From assembly GCA_024516155.1 (NCBI GenBank), contig JAJJXM010000070.1, positions 186,001 to 250,000 on the forward strand: a stretch of DNA of 64,000 bases, written 5' to 3'. Position numbers and translations under genes: made by a program. Shown here in pieces: positions 12,066-24,435 of the stretch. The stretch is from Pyronema omphalodes. Lineage: Eukaryota; Ascomycota; Pezizomycetes; Pezizales; Pyronemataceae. Under the pieces are notes generated by a model. The model saw only the letters and a list, made by a program, of their open reading frames with translations, searched no databases and was not told where the DNA came from. Numbering within the stretch: position 1 is the first letter of the stretch; every line of letters begins with the position of its first letter.

Positions 12066-13440
12066 ATGCTGGAGGTGGATCCATCTTTGGTGAGTTTCAT
12101 TCCAGTATTCAGCGGTCTCTATTCTAACGTTTGCAGCTCGAAAAGCCTCAAGATGAGGACTATGATTCTGCCGGCTACGACACAAGCACTGCAAGCCTGT
12201 CATCATCAGTACATCAGTATATCTTCGAGAACGGCCGTCGGTACCACACGTATTATGGATCTGATAAATATCTCATTCCAACGGATGAGAAAGAACAAGA
12301 CCGGTATGCAAGGACTCGATTTGGGCGGAGGATAAGATGGCGAGGGGGAATGTTCGGGGGGGGGGGGGGGGGGGGGGCGGGGACTGGAAAATGATTTGGC
12401 GGTAGATACTGATGATAATTGTAGGCTAGATTTGAACCATGAAATCACGCGGCTGGTGTGGGATGACAAGCTCCACGAGGCTCCCTTACACGAACCTCAC
12501 AGAATTCTGGACATCGGCACTGGTACGGGTATATGGGCTATAGATATGGCAGATAAATATCCCATGGCAGAAGTTATCGGAACCGACCTGAGTCCAATTC
12601 AACCGGGCTGGGTGCCAGCTAACTGGTAACTTTATCGTCCCGCTCTGCGTCTAGCATAGCTAACACTTTGGGTAGTCGTTTTGAAGTCGATGATGCCATG
12701 TTGCAATGGGCCTTCAAGAATGTCAGCAGCCTTGCGAGAGAATAACTGCACAGAAATTAGCTGCGGGGATGTTGACATATTATGATGCTAGGACTCTTTT
12801 GATTTTATTCACTGTCGGAACATTGCCTCGGGCGTTAGCGATTGGAATCATCTTGCAACCGAGCTTATGCGGTAAGTGAAAAGATGTATGTGTGTATTCT
12901 CTGACCACCGTTGGTAGTTGTGTCACCCCCGGAGGTTACGTTGAGCTCTGCGAATACAGCATCACGGCGAATTGCGATGACGGTACTATGAAGCCCGACA
13001 ACGGTGCGAAGATATATATCGATAGTTTGCGGGCAGCCATGATTAAGATGGGGCGGCCAGCTCCGGAGCTAGAGTCCATGAAGCTGTTGTTGGAGAAAGT
13101 CGGGTTTGAGGACGTCCATTCGATGGAAGCCAAAGAGCCCTTAGGTCCATGGCCAAAGGACCCGAAACAAAAAAGGATTGGGGCAATATCACTGCTGAAC
13201 TGCGACAGCTCATTGGAAAGCTATGGGATGGCGGCATTTACCAGGATCCTGGGCATGGAAGTTGATAAAGCCCGCGCCATCTGCGACGCTGCACTTAGCG
13301 CGGTTCGCAACAAAAACTATCACATTTACACCAAATAGTATGTGCCCTGGTTCAACCATTTTGAAGCGATATTACATGTTTTCTGACGAAAAAAAACTAG
13401 CTATCGCGTTTATGGCAGGAAGCCTGCAGGAAAGAAGTGA
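12066..13440 (+). CDS. LaeA-like SAM-dependent methyltransferase (MT2)
   Basis: Exons 12066-12089, 12137-12303, 12425-12625, 12676-12721, 12792-12871, 12918-13337 and 13401-13440 give 325 aa. Motif I reads [13 protein letters not shown] and all family landmarks are present. Differences from its relatives are LEKPQDED in exon 2, TFKN at the end of exon 4, and a longer C-terminus (GRKPAGKK) because the last exon is 40 nt. Intron 2 (121 nt) is longer than in other copies and holds a 22-nt G run (12356-12377). A second in-frame ATG two codons upstream (12060) could add MT to the N-terminus. The TA|GTATGT donor after exon 6 carries an in-frame TAG if the intron is kept. Confidence 0.85.
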
Positions 13441-13783
13441 GCGGTTCTTGATTATGTTCATATATTTTGGATTAGATGTTCTGCGGGACGAATAAGGAAG
13501 TGAATTGAGTTTAGTAGTAGAGGGCCTCACTCCACCGTCATAATCCCTTGACCAAACAATTATTAGCTTTCATGACCAACCACATGTTTTGCAACGATTC
13601 TACTTCAGACTGACCATCACCGGACACTTATCACAACCTCTCTTGCTACGCTTTCTTATATCATTTTCTGATACAGTAGCATAACAATGCATGATAATTG
13701 CCGGATGCACTTTGCAGATCCTGTCACTCGGTAAAGTTCCGCTACGGGGCGGCATGCATGCAGAACCCAGTTTAGTGGCGAGA
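13441..13783. other. Short intergenic spacer
   Basis: Region downstream of MT2 up to the Mutator-like element. No gene or repeat is recognised. Confidence 0.4.
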
Positions 13784-13793
13784 AACCATGAAT

Positions 13794-14304
13794 GAGCAAA
13801 GGTCTATGTACAATGCCCGTCCAAAACCTAATGAGTTTCTTATTACCCAAAAAGTCTATACTACCCAAACCAAAAATTTGAAAAAAATTACTAATGCTTA
13901 TCTGCGGCTGAGAATGCTTGTTGTGCGCATCTCTGCGGGCGCACGTCTCCCCACACTCAGCACTTCTCCCACCCAGCGCGTCTCTTCACACACAGCGCGT
14001 CTCCTCACCCACACTGTCTCGATCGCAAACCAATTATTATCCAATCCTCCTCGAATTTTTGCACTTAATCCGTATGTGCTATTCATTTACGCGTGCTTTT
14101 AAATTCAGGCATGTTATTCATTTTTGTATGCTCTGCATTCGGGGTGGCCTTACCTAACTTTCTCTGCGCGCTCACGGTATCAGCCTCTTCTTAGCCACAG
14201 ATAAGGATTAGTAAGTTTCTTCAAATTTTTGGTGTGGGTAATATAGACTTATTGGGCATTTTGAAACTTATTAGTGTTTAGACGGGCATTGTAGACCTTT
14301 GCTC
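13794..14304. mobile_element. Mutator-like MITE, 511 bp
   Basis: Ends begin GAGCAAAGGTCTA(TGTA)CAATGCCCGTC and are inverted for roughly 100 bp. The flanks carry a perfect 10 bp duplication AACCATGAAT (13784-13793 and 14305-14314). Long inverted repeats and a 9-11 bp duplication are typical of Mutator-like elements. It shares the terminal ~20 bp with family E2 at 38.5-41.2 kb and 55.1 kb but has a different interior. Confidence 0.85.
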
Positions 14305-14591
14305 AACCATGAATACTTACATATAAGCCACTGCTCAGAAAAGAGTTGAAAAATCCGAAGTTCGAGCAGCAGCGACAATTTTAGTGAATCGCGCCGCGTG
14401 AATACAGATTTACTTTCGCTTTTGCTTTTGCTCTGGCTTGACTGATTCGTTTGGAAGGCTCCAAGTCAATTGTGAATTAACTGCGGCGCCATTTCTGACA
14501 CCTCCGGAATCCCTCCGCGCGCATGGCTATGCAAACTCAAAGACGTCTAGCATAAACGCTAGCGCAGGCTTGGAGCTGCGGTATATGATAT

Positions 14592-14701
14592 ACCCTGCCG
14601 AATCGTAGTCTTCATCTCCGGTTTTTTCAAGGCGCTGCGGAAGTTAGAATAGATAGAAATACTGGAAGTGTAACCCACCAAAGATGATTTACCCCAAGCA
14701 T
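14592..14701 (-). pseudogene. Methyltransferase gene remnant (exons 1-2)
   Basis: The first exon (14701-14679) is recognisable but is 23 nt instead of 24, so it has a one-base deletion that shifts the frame, and its coding has drifted. A GTGGGT donor, a short intron and a CCGCAG acceptor follow, then the first ~14 codons of exon 2 (14634-14592, [12 protein letters not shown]) before similarity stops. No later exon is found to the left. Confidence 0.75.
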
Positions 14702-15770
14702 TGCATTGATTTTCATTTTGTCCTTTATGTACTGTACTGCAGACGGCTATCATGTTCTTCGGCAGCTGGGGTTTGATTCATTCATGTAGAGTGCGATACG
14801 GAGCGGCGGACACAATCGAATACCCACGCGATAGTGTCAGTTTCAGCATGTATAGCCCATGTCGTCTGATAGTGCTCATTCTGTCAATCTGTCGAACTAC
14901 ATAGCATCAATATTGTCAAATATCGACGCGGCGGCCACGGGGTGATTATGTCGGCTAATTCGTCTGCAAGGCGCGAACGGAATACATCGTCAATAACCGC
15001 GGTGCCGTTTCTGACACCCAGGGATCGCCGCTTTACCCCGCGCGCATGGACGACGCCAAGGTGACTATAACAAACGCTAGGACAACGGCGTATCCCTATC
15101 ATCAAGTGCGCAAAGCGGACGAATCGGCTAGCAAAATCACTAATAATGTACTGAACATCCAGTATCGCAGTTGGTTTTTAGCTATCTTTAGGCAATCACA
15201 TATGTAGACAGATTCCCTGTGGTTAGGTACAAGTATACACCAGGGAACAACCATGGATGATTTTTGCCCGCGGGTTTAAGACCTAAGATGCTGTGAAATC
15301 GAAGAAATAATTCCCTGATTTACTGTAAGGCTTACTTTAGTCGTAATGTACAGTCGACGGTATTCAGAATTGAATTGCAGTGATGGGATTTCGAATGCGT
15401 TTTGTCTCGGATCAAAAGAATGTTGGGGTCTCCTCGTTGAATGACCCAGGATATTTAAAGGGACACGCAGAATAATGTGAAATTATAAAAAGACCGTGGT
15501 ATTTACTTGAAAGTGGTAACTGCAGCACTGTTTTATTCTCCGGTGAGGGCCCAAAAAAGCAGGTATGTACTACGCCGTTGTGACACTGGTAGAACACTAT
15601 GCATCGAGAGACCCCCACATGTGCTCTCGCCGTGTGATTAGTGGTGCGACGATTCAGGAGATCCGAAAACTGACAATCAGATTTTATCCTCCAGTCGCAT
15701 AGACCGCGGTTACCGCTCGCATTGTATCTCGTCAGTAAATATTTGTTGAACTTTACTACATAGTCACGAG
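14702..15770. other. Intergenic region without a supported gene
   Basis: Spacer between the exon 1-2 remnant and the MT3 promoter. Open frames here are short and unrelated to known families. Confidence 0.4.
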
Positions 15771-15860
15771 TATATCAATTGGCAAACCCCCAGGTGAGGT
15801 AAATATTGACAGCGCACATCCTCAGCGCAGTACGCACAAAACCCAAAACAAAGAAGCGTA
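15771..15860 (+). promoter_or_regulatory. Core promoter and leader of MT3
   Basis: A TATAT box at 15771-15775 lies about 90 nt upstream of the ATG. The leader contains the family elements AACCCCCAG, CTCAGCGCAGTACGCACAAA and ACCCAAAACAAA just before the ATG. The more distal CGGCGGCTAGATAC motif is absent. Confidence 0.5.
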
Positions 15861-17172
15861 ATGCTCGAAGTCGATCCATCCGTGGTGAGTTTCGACTTTG
15901 AAGCTTCGGTGATTTTTATTCTAAATTGAGCAGCTCGAAAGGCCCGAAGATGAAAACTATGATTCGGCAGGCTATGACACCAGCACAGCAAGCCTCACGT
16001 CATCAGTGAATCAGTATATCTTCGAGCATGGCCGACGGTACCACACTTATTATGGATCCGATAAATATCTCCTACCCACAGATGAGAAAGAACAAGATCG
16101 GTATGTCGAGATTCGGATTGAAGGGTGTTTGATAGGAGACCTCGTCGGGGATAAATACTAAACCAATGGACAGACTAGACTTGAACCATGAGATAATACG
16201 GATGGTCTGGGACGATAAACTTCATATGGCTCCACTGGACAAGCCTCAACGAATCCTGGACATTGGAACGGGCACAGGCATATGGGCTATAGATGTGGCG
16301 GATACATACCCGATGGCGGAGGTTATCGGTACTGATTTAAGTCCCATTCAGCCGGACTGGGTTCCAGCCAACTGGTGGGTTTACATAGCCTTTACTTCTA
16401 GCAAAGCTAATTGTTGTAATAGCCGCTTTGAAGTTGACGATGCTATGTTGGAATGGACCTTCAAAGATGTTAGTTATCCCGTCACAGAATTACTAGGGAA
16501 ACTTGAGGCCAAATATATTGATCTCTTATTATTCTAGAATCATTTTGACTTTATTCACTGTCGGAATATCTCCTCGGGCGTTAGCGACTGGAAGCACCTT
16601 TCAACCCAGCTCATGCGGTAAGTAGCTCAAGATATCACTGGCACTTCTGACCGTTATATGTAGATGCGTCATCCCCGGAGGTTACGTTGAACTCTGCGAA
16701 TATAGCCTAACGATCAATTGCGATGATGGTTCGATGAAGCCTGACAATGGCACGAAGATATATGCAGACTATTTGCGTGAATCCATGGCCAAGATGGGGC
16801 GGCCAGCCGCAAAGCTGGAATTTTTGAAAATGCTCCTGCAGGAAGCCGGATTCAAGGGCATCCATGCGCTTGAAGCCAAAGAGCCATTGGCTCCATGGCC
16901 GAAAGATCCCAGACAAAAAAGGATTGGTGCAATGTCACTGCTCAACTGCGAGACCGCGTTTGAAAGCTATGGAATGGCGGCATTCACTAGGGTTTTGGGT
17001 ATGGAAGCTGAAAAAGCTCGTGCCATCTGCAATGCTGCTCTTTCCGCGGTTCGCAATAAGAATTATCACACATACGGTACATTGTACGTACCATTTCTTC
17101 GTTACTCCAAATGAAACATTGTATTTATACTGATAAAGAAATAGCTATCGTGTGTATGGACGAAAGCCCTAG
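15861..17172 (+). CDS. LaeA-like SAM-dependent methyltransferase (MT3)
   Basis: Exons 15861-15884, 15934-16100, 16174-16374, 16423-16468, 16538-16617, 16664-17083 and 17145-17172 give 321 aa, the shortest C-terminus of the array (ends YRVYGRKP). Motif I ([13 protein letters not shown]) is followed by [17 protein letters not shown]. Exon 5 starts [10 protein letters not shown] rather than [10 protein letters not shown]. Unlike most sisters, the donors after exons 3 and 6 (AACTG|GTGGGT and ACATT|GTACGT) do not place a stop codon at the junction, so intron retention would read on. Its four-residue insert KMLLQEAGFKG replaces the usual KLLLEKAGFED. Confidence 0.85.
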
Positions 17173-19627
17173 GGAATATAGTGACCGACGTTCTTATGTT
17201 CATTTTATTTACTCTTTACCACTTGGTATTGTGCAATGAAAATTATTGAGGTCGGTGGGCAATATATCGACTTAATTCTTGAATGCGGCTAGCGTTTTGT
17301 TTATCTGTTTTTTCCTCCTGTGTAGTTTTTGTTCATGTTACAGTGAGAATTGTTCCCTCTCATTGATAGATTCCAATGTATGTAGGGTGCTTTGAGTAGA
17401 ATGCAAGTTTCTCAAACCTCCCTACCACCAGATGGATATTATGTATCACCTTCCAATCGCGTTGAAAAGCCCGATCATCGCCAATCACTCGACGCCCAGC
17501 CCGCGAGTTCCTTGGTTCGCCCCGCCACAGCCCGCCGTTACAGTAACCAGTTTACGAGTGTAAAGTATTCTATTATTACAATATTGGACCTTAAAACCTG
17601 AGGTGTGTGAGCAATATATCGATTTGATTTTTGAATGCGGCTAGCATTTTCTTCGTCTGTTTTTTCCTACTAAAATACCGTTCATAGTGGTCCTCTAATA
17701 CTTTGTATCATTACCGTACATAATGATGCAACCTCCATATGTTTCATTCTGTCAATTGAAGTTCTCGGGGCGCTTTTTCCCTCGCCTGCACTGACAATCC
17801 CGAACCTCGTGGAATCGTACCGAAAACCCCGTTACTTAATCCTTTTGAATCTGTCCTGAATGATAAAACCCTTTGTGGGGAGATCCAGGCAACATCATTC
17901 ACCAGAGGATATTTTAGTCATTCAAGATTTACTGACGTGGATTCTATTAATCCATTGAGGGAGAATACCGTGTCCAAGGGTTACTTGTATACACCGCCGC
18001 GGCTCCGATTTCTTTGGTACATACACAATCGCAGGAGAGCCAAAGAAAAACATACGCCACTACGGCTTGGAATATCTTAATCACATGTATCACAGTATGG
18101 AAGCGGTATGTCCTAAATACTTTATTTGTGATTTGTAGGGTCTTCTAATTGCATGCAGATACATCCACCGGCGACTTGCCATTTCGTGTGATTCAGATTA
18201 GATGGAGACCTGTTGAAGTGTAGTTGTTACCCATTGATACACCCCCCACCCCCCCCCCCCCCCCCCCCCCCAAGGAAGAAAAAGAAATAGAGGCCCTGGG
18301 AATATCCTCCTGCTGAAATGCAAAATAACTTTTCATACCATCCAGCTATGGATGATTTACCATCACTTGAGATTCACATTTAAAATCTCAACTAATGTCT
18401 TTGTCCAGTAGGACAAATATCTCATCATCAGATTACCAATTCTTGAACCAACCTCACCAGCCAATGACAAGTCCCAAAGGTAGAAACAGTAATTCGTTGG
18501 TGTCCGAGGGATAGGTGGATCGTTCTACGGTCAAGTATCTGTAGTCGCAACTTCCCCATTCTACAACCCACCCTACCCCCTCCACTACGGTGCAGAACAT
18601 GCGCTGGAAATGAGACGAACGAATTGTTCTTGAATGATATTGCATGTCCACCGCATCAGAAGGAAAAACATTTCTAATACATTCTTCACGTCAAAGCGAA
18701 GCTTATCCCCTTCCAATGGGAAATTCCAATCATGGAGGGTGCTTTGACTAGAATGTACAATTATCGAATAGCCCGAGCGCAAGATAGTTGTTGTAATCCC
18801 TCAATCTGTTAAAAATTCTCCGGTTGCATATATGTATAAAAACTGTATGTTGTCGGCCGCTCGTAGTGTAGCGCAAGTGACAGGGGTATGGGGCCTCAGC
18901 ACAACACCCCTTGGCGCCAACACTATCACGACCTATCGATGAAGAAAACAGTTGACTTAAAGCCTTAGAGTGATAAATGAAACTTGAGGAACAATTCTGG
19001 GGCTTTGAAGTTCAATTCAGAGTCGTGGTTATATTATGGAGCTGATAGCGCTAAGTCACATTTTCTTGTAGGCAGAGGGGACTAGTGCGGGTATCACTAG
19101 TGAAACACTATTACACGCGTTATACCGGAAGCGGCTGAAGAACGCCCAATACGGCCCAGTTGAAATCGAAGGATGAATGCTGATACGGCGCTAGTACGTT
19201 TCGCGAGCCTTACTTTATGGAATCAAGGTCATGATGCATGACTCAACGCTTACTGATCGAATTATACCGTAAGTCATGACTCGACGCTTCATAATCAGAT
19301 TTGAAAGTTTGTAGGAGGCAAAACTTTTCAAGACGCTTGACTTACTCAGGGGCTGACACCATATCTGCATTATACCTGGTTCCATGGTGTCACAAGATTG
19401 ATGAGAGAAATAGTGACGGCAGATGGTCCCCGGTCTGGCACCTTTGTTGATTGTCCGATTCGCGTGAAGCAGCGTATGATGTCGGTGGTACTGGCGTAGG
19501 TTGTAAAGCGGACTGTATGTAGTTACTTATGCATCGTCCATGCTCAGCAGTTCAAAAGCGGGAATCCCGAGACTCTCATGAATGGCACCTCGCTTAATTT
19601 CCCAGCGCTTCTGCTATAAAACATCCC
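17173..19627. other. Intergenic spacer, partly duplicated at 22.7-24.4 kb
   Basis: No gene is supported. From about 17700 to 19150 the sequence resembles 22690-24420 with much divergence but in the same order: a CAACCTCC...ATGTTTCA segment, GAACCTCGTGGAATC-like sequence, a long C run (18249-18271 against 22796-22814 and 23277-23292) and GAGCTGATAGCGCTA near the end. Parts recur at 55911-56470. It is best read as ancient segmental duplication of the spacer between methyltransferase copies. Confidence 0.55.
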
Positions 19628-19756
19628 AAATGTGCACTTACTCGTGCCATGGTGACCATGGCACGAGTATAGTCATTCCGAAGAACGTGTCTTATGCTAA
19701 AACCATGACAACGCCGGCAGAGTAGCATACATATAAAACCCCCAAATGTGCACTTA
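19628..19756 (+). promoter_or_regulatory. Paired AAATGTGCACTTA modules upstream of MT4
   Basis: AAATGTGCACTTA occurs at 19628-19640 and 19744-19756, each just downstream of a TATAAAAC-like sequence. The first is fused to a 31 bp palindrome (19639-19669). The same doublet with ~100 bp spacing lies ahead of MT5 and MT9. Function is unknown. Confidence 0.55.
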
Positions 19757-19852
19757 TATATAATTGAATACTGCCGTGAAAGTGACACCAGCCCAGAACA
19801 TGCTTATCAGACGTAACCCTGGCGCCACCCTGATTCCTACCGTTGCCCACAG

Positions 19853-19973
19853 TTCATCACATCGGCGGCTAGATACCGAGAGGTATATATATTGGCGAAC
19901 CCCCAGACTCATCAGAAACCAACAACCTATCTCCTCAGCACAGTACGCACAAAACCCAACACAAACCAACGCA
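19853..19973 (+). promoter_or_regulatory. Core promoter and leader of MT4
   Basis: The family motif TCATCACATCGGCGGCTAGA starts at 19853. A GTATATATAT box follows at 19883-19892, about 85 nt before the ATG. The leader carries CTCCTCAGCACAGTACGCAC and ACCCAACACAAACC before the start codon. Confidence 0.65.
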
Positions 19974-21286
19974 ATGCTTGAAGTTGATCCATCTGTGGTG
20001 AGTTTCATTTGCCCTATCACAGTAACATATATTCTGACTTCCGCAGCTTGAAAGACCCGAAGATGAAGACTATGATTCCGCAGGTTACGATACAAGCACG
20101 GCAAGCCTCACGTCATCAGTGAATCAGTATATCTTCGAACACGGCCGACGATACCACGCATATTATGGACCTGATAAATATCTTATGCCAACAGATGAGA
20201 AGGAACAAGATCGGTATGTCGAGAAATGACCGCAAGGATTCCTGGTTAGAAAAATGTTATGCGGTATATACTAATGAACCATACAGCCTTGACTTGCACC
20301 ATGAAATGATGCGGCTGGTGTGGGATGACAAGCTTCATGAGGCCCCCCTTCACGAACCTCATCGTATATTGGACATCGGAACGGGTACAGGCATATGGGC
20401 TATAGATATGGCAGATCAATATCCAATGGCGGAGGTTATAGGTACCGATCTAAGCCCGATTCAACCGCAATGGGTACCGGCTAATTGGTGGTTCTTTACC
20501 CTCTTTGCCCTTTTTTCGAGCTAATTCGTTGGATAGCCGCTTTGAAGTGGACGATGTTATGTTGGAATGGACCTTCAAGGACGTCAGTTGCTCGATAGCA
20601 TTGTCTCTCTCATTTATGGATCGATGTTGATATAATATGATTTTAGGACTCTTTCGACTTTATCCACTGTCGGAACATTGCCTCAGGCGTAAGCGATTGG
20701 AACCATCTTGCAACAGAGATGATGCGGTAAGACACCACACATATCTATGGCATTTCTGACGTCAGTCTATAGTTGTACCATCCCCGGTGGTTATGTTGAA
20801 CTCTGCGAATACAGTATCACAGTCAATTGCGATGACGGTACAATGAAGCCCGATAATGGTGCGAAGATATACATAGACACTATGCGAGAAGCCATGAGAA
20901 AGATGGGGCGGCCAGCCCCAGAGCTGAAATCCATGAAGCTGTTATTTGAGAAAGCAGGCTTTGAGGACGTCCATGCGCTGGAAGCCAAAGAGCCAGTAGG
21001 TCCATGGCCAAAGGATCCAAGACAAAAGAAGATTGGTGCCATGTCCCTTCTTAACCTCGAGAGCGCATTTGAAAGCTATGGAATGGCGGCATTCACTCGG
21101 GTTCTGGGCATGGACGTCGAAAAGGCTCGTGCTATTTGTGACACCGCACTCGCTGCGGCTCGTAACAAAAACTATCACATGTACGCCAAATAGTACGTAT
21201 CCCCTTTACATCATTGGGAGGCAGATATGATGACAGGTCTAACAATAAATAGTTATCGTGTTTATGGACGAAAGCCAAGGGCATGA
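19974..21286 (+). CDS. LaeA-like SAM-dependent methyltransferase (MT4)
   Basis: Exons 19974-19997, 20047-20213, 20287-20487, 20537-20582, 20647-20726, 20773-21192 and 21253-21286 give 323 aa. Landmarks are LDLHHEMMRLVWDD at the start of exon 3 (H for the usual N), [39 protein letters not shown] (V for A), [22 protein letters not shown] and [10 protein letters not shown]. Introns are 46-73 nt. The last donor is AAATA|GTACGT, so a retained intron stops translation at TAG. The promoter is one of the best preserved in the array, so this copy is likely expressed. Confidence 0.88.
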
Positions 21287-22050
21287 GGTCAGCGACGTGT
21301 GATGTCAGGTTAAGAACAGATTATGTGATGCTGGATAAGGTCCTGTACTTAGCAATGTATCATGGGTTCTAGTAATGTCAATCTTCTTCTACGGCTCTCT
21401 GCATCTTTAAACTTGTAAAACCATGAATATGGTGCACGTTCTGTCTTTGGGGGGGAGTGGGTATCATCACCCTCCAATCGGTTCGGTCGTCTACCAGTAG
21501 TAGAGGACAATACTAGTTTCATTCGCGCTACATATTAATTTCCACCAAAGTTGTGTAGGCTGTAGAACGGAATCGTCTTGACGGTAAAGCATCATGATAG
21601 AAGCTCTATCCATCCCCTGGATACCATTTACTTATTTATAATTTCGTCATACTCGTGTGCAACGGTAGGGTTATGGCGGAAGCTACTAATCATGCACATA
21701 GTCAGGTGGGGACTTTTGGTCCTTCACTTGCTAGGTTACGCCCCCAGAGCGGTTTGATTATTTGTAGGTTTTAGGCACCCTGTATACTTTCTGGGTTTCT
21801 GTCTGCGGTCGTGGTTTGGTCCTACAGCCCTGTTTGCTCAATGGTCACCTCGCCGGGTTGGTTTCTATCTCCTCCTCCCTCCCCCCTGGTTTTTTTGCCT
21901 TTTCTGCCTTCGTATCTTTCGCTGGTACAGTAATTCTGAAGGAAAGAGAGAAATGCAACAGCAATAGTCAAGATCAGCACCGACAAAAAACCAAATAGAG
22001 AAGAAAAGGAAAGAAAAATCATCCTCCGGGTTCTCCAACTTCTTTCCTGT
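21287..22050. other. 3' flank of MT4 and spacer
   Basis: The first ~350 bp resemble the 3' flanks of MT5, MT8 and MT9 (GGTCCTGT..., CATGAATATGGTACA/GCAC, GGTCGT(A/C)...CAGTAG). The remainder shows no gene. Confidence 0.45.
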
Positions 22051-22250
22051 TATGGCATTTCTGACTTAAGTCTATAGTTGTACCATCCATGGAGGTTATG
22101 TTGAACTCTGCAAATATAGTATCACGGTCAATTGTAAAGACGGTACGATGAAGCCAGATAATCGAGTCAAGATCTACGCTGAAAATATGCGATAAGCCAT
22201 GAGCAAAATGAGGCGGCCAGCCCCGGAACTGAAATTCATCAAGCCGCTTG
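22051..22250 (+). pseudogene. Methyltransferase exon 6 fragment
   Basis: Begins with the end of intron 5 as in MT4 (TATGGCATTTCTGAC...CTATAG) and continues for about 60 codons of exon 6 (PGGYVEL region to LKSMKLL-like region). It has an in-frame TAA where relatives read RE(A/S)M, plus further substitutions. No other exon is adjacent. It is probably a partial duplicate of MT4, which lies 1.3 kb upstream. Confidence 0.75.
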
Positions 22251-24421
22251 CATTTTATCGTCTGCGATACTGATGGACCTAAATCGTTACAATGTTCCCT
22301 GACTTCACTGAAATGTGGTCAAAACGGGAAAACATAGGGGGAAAATGACATAAACACTTTGGCAAGTCGGTAAAACTACTTGGATCTGCACTGAAATCTT
22401 CGTGATCAAATCTTGTAGAATATGGCATAACCCAAATCACCCTTGGAATGTCAGTGCGCTCAAACAGTAAAGCTGCAGTCACCTACGGTCACTCATGGTC
22501 ACCTGCGAGTGATGTGGTGTGACTCGGTGGTCACCTACGGTCACCCACAGGCGGTCCCGTCCACCGTGGAAAAATGACTGCCAGTCCCAGTCCAAGCGCG
22601 GGACCGGACTGTGATATGTGGTCCAGTCTGGTCCGCTGCCATGACTGGACCGGACGGACCGTGGGGAGCTCTGGTTATATCATCACCGTGCATGATGTGG
22701 CAACCTCCTATATTTACATTTTTCAATTGACGTTCTCCGAGGCCTTCTTTTCCATACATCATAGACCTGCTACGTCTCATAAATTATGCACTGAACCCCC
22801 CCCCCCCCCCCCCCTCCCCTCTGCATGCACTAACGATTCCGAGCCTCATACCGAAAAACTCGTTACTTGATGGTTTTGTATCTACCTGGATGAACGAAAA
22901 TCTCTGTCGAGAGACCCAAGCAACATAATCTACTAAAGGATATTGTGGATAATTAAAGATTCACGGACGTGAATTCCCATTATTTAATGAGGGAGGATAC
23001 CGTGTCGAAGGATTACGTATATACATTACCGCCACGACTCCAATTTCTCCGGCTCATACGCAATCGCAGCATGGTCAGGGAGACACATACGACACTATTT
23101 CTTGGAATCTCGTAATCAAAAATATTGCAGTATGGAAGCGGTATACCCTAAATACTTTATTTCTGTTTGATAGAGTCTTCAATTGCATGCAGATAGGTCC
23201 AACATCGACTTGCCATTTTGTATGATTCAGATGAGATTGAGATCTGTTGGAGTGTGGTTGTACCCCGTTGATACGACCCCCCCCCCCCCCCAAATAGCTC
23301 TGGTAACGTCCTCCTGCTCGAATAATGTATAGCTTCTTATATCCCCCAGGGACGGATAAATTATCATAACCTGGGGCTCACATTTAATTTCAAAACTGAT
23401 ATCTTTGTCCATTAAGACAAATATCTCATGATCTAATCACCAATTCTTCAACAAGACTCCCCAGCTAATGACAATTTCTAAAGGTTCAAACAGCAATTCG
23501 TTGGTATCCGAGGGAAAGGTCCTTCCGCAGTCAGGTCTCTGTGGTCGCGACTTCCCCATTTCTCAACAAACCCCATCCCCTCCACTACGGTGCAGAACAT
23601 GTGCGGGTAATGAGACAAACAAATTGTCCTTGTACTGATATTGCATGTCCACCGCGTCAAGAAGCAAAAAATTCTAAAAGCCCCGTTCAAGACGATGTTC
23701 ACACTTCACACTGGGGCTTTCCGATCTTCAGAATATCGAAGTGTAGAGCAAGGATATATTATGGGATTTTATGGGACACATGGCCTGCGTTCTAGTGACA
23801 TGTTCTTATTTTGGGGTCCGTCTGTCACTCCTTGGTGTAATGGATTCCTTGGACACAATCGTACTTATGGCGGCGAAAGAAATACCTATGTATTGCAATC
23901 AACATAATGGAAACGTTATTCATCGGGCATAGGAGTCATAACTTAGAATGACACTGGTGGCATTATACGCCGAAGCCTAACTTCTAAACATTCGCAGTGC
24001 GCTCGATAAAACTGAATCCTAGTTTTTCTTTGGGACAAAGCGAGGCTTATTCCCTCTGATTGGTAGATTTCGATAATGCAGGCTTCTTTCCTAGAACACG
24101 AGATTTACCGCAAGATTGTTGTTCTAATTTCCAATCTCGATGACAACTCTTCGTTTACATAAAAACTGAATGATGTCAGCACAACACCACCTTGCGATGA
24201 AAAGAAAAAAAACGTTACATTTAACACGCCAAAGCGATAGAATAAATCTCAAGTAACAATTCGCGGGTTTTGAAATTCCCTTGGATATCGTGGTTATGGA
24301 GCTGATAGCGCTAGAGGATTACCTATTTTTTGGTGGCAGAAGGAACTTGTGAGGGTATCCCTAGTGCAACACTATTATACGCGTTATACCGGAAGTGACA
24401 TAGTAGCGTCTCATTCAGCTG
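22251..24421. other. Intergenic spacer with hAT-like relic
   Basis: Sequence 22480-22685 is rich in ACGGTCAC and GGTCCCGTCC repeats and ends GGACGGACCGTGGGGAGCTCTG, similar to the right end of the hAT-like element at 47475-48332. It is probably a decayed relative. From 22690 to 24420 the spacer resembles 17700-19150. Two C runs (22796-22814, 23277-23292) are present. No gene is supported. Confidence 0.5.
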
Positions 24422-24435
24422 CATTGAGAACGAGT
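24422..24435. repeat. LINE target-site duplication, copy 1
   Basis: CATTGAGAACGAGT is repeated exactly at 34432-34445. The two copies bracket the LINE and its nested gypsy element. Confidence 0.85.

Noticed and set aside
22480..22685. Complete hAT-like element
   Set aside because: Only one end resembles the 47475-48332 element, and no 8 bp duplication could be found, so it is listed as a relic within the spacer.
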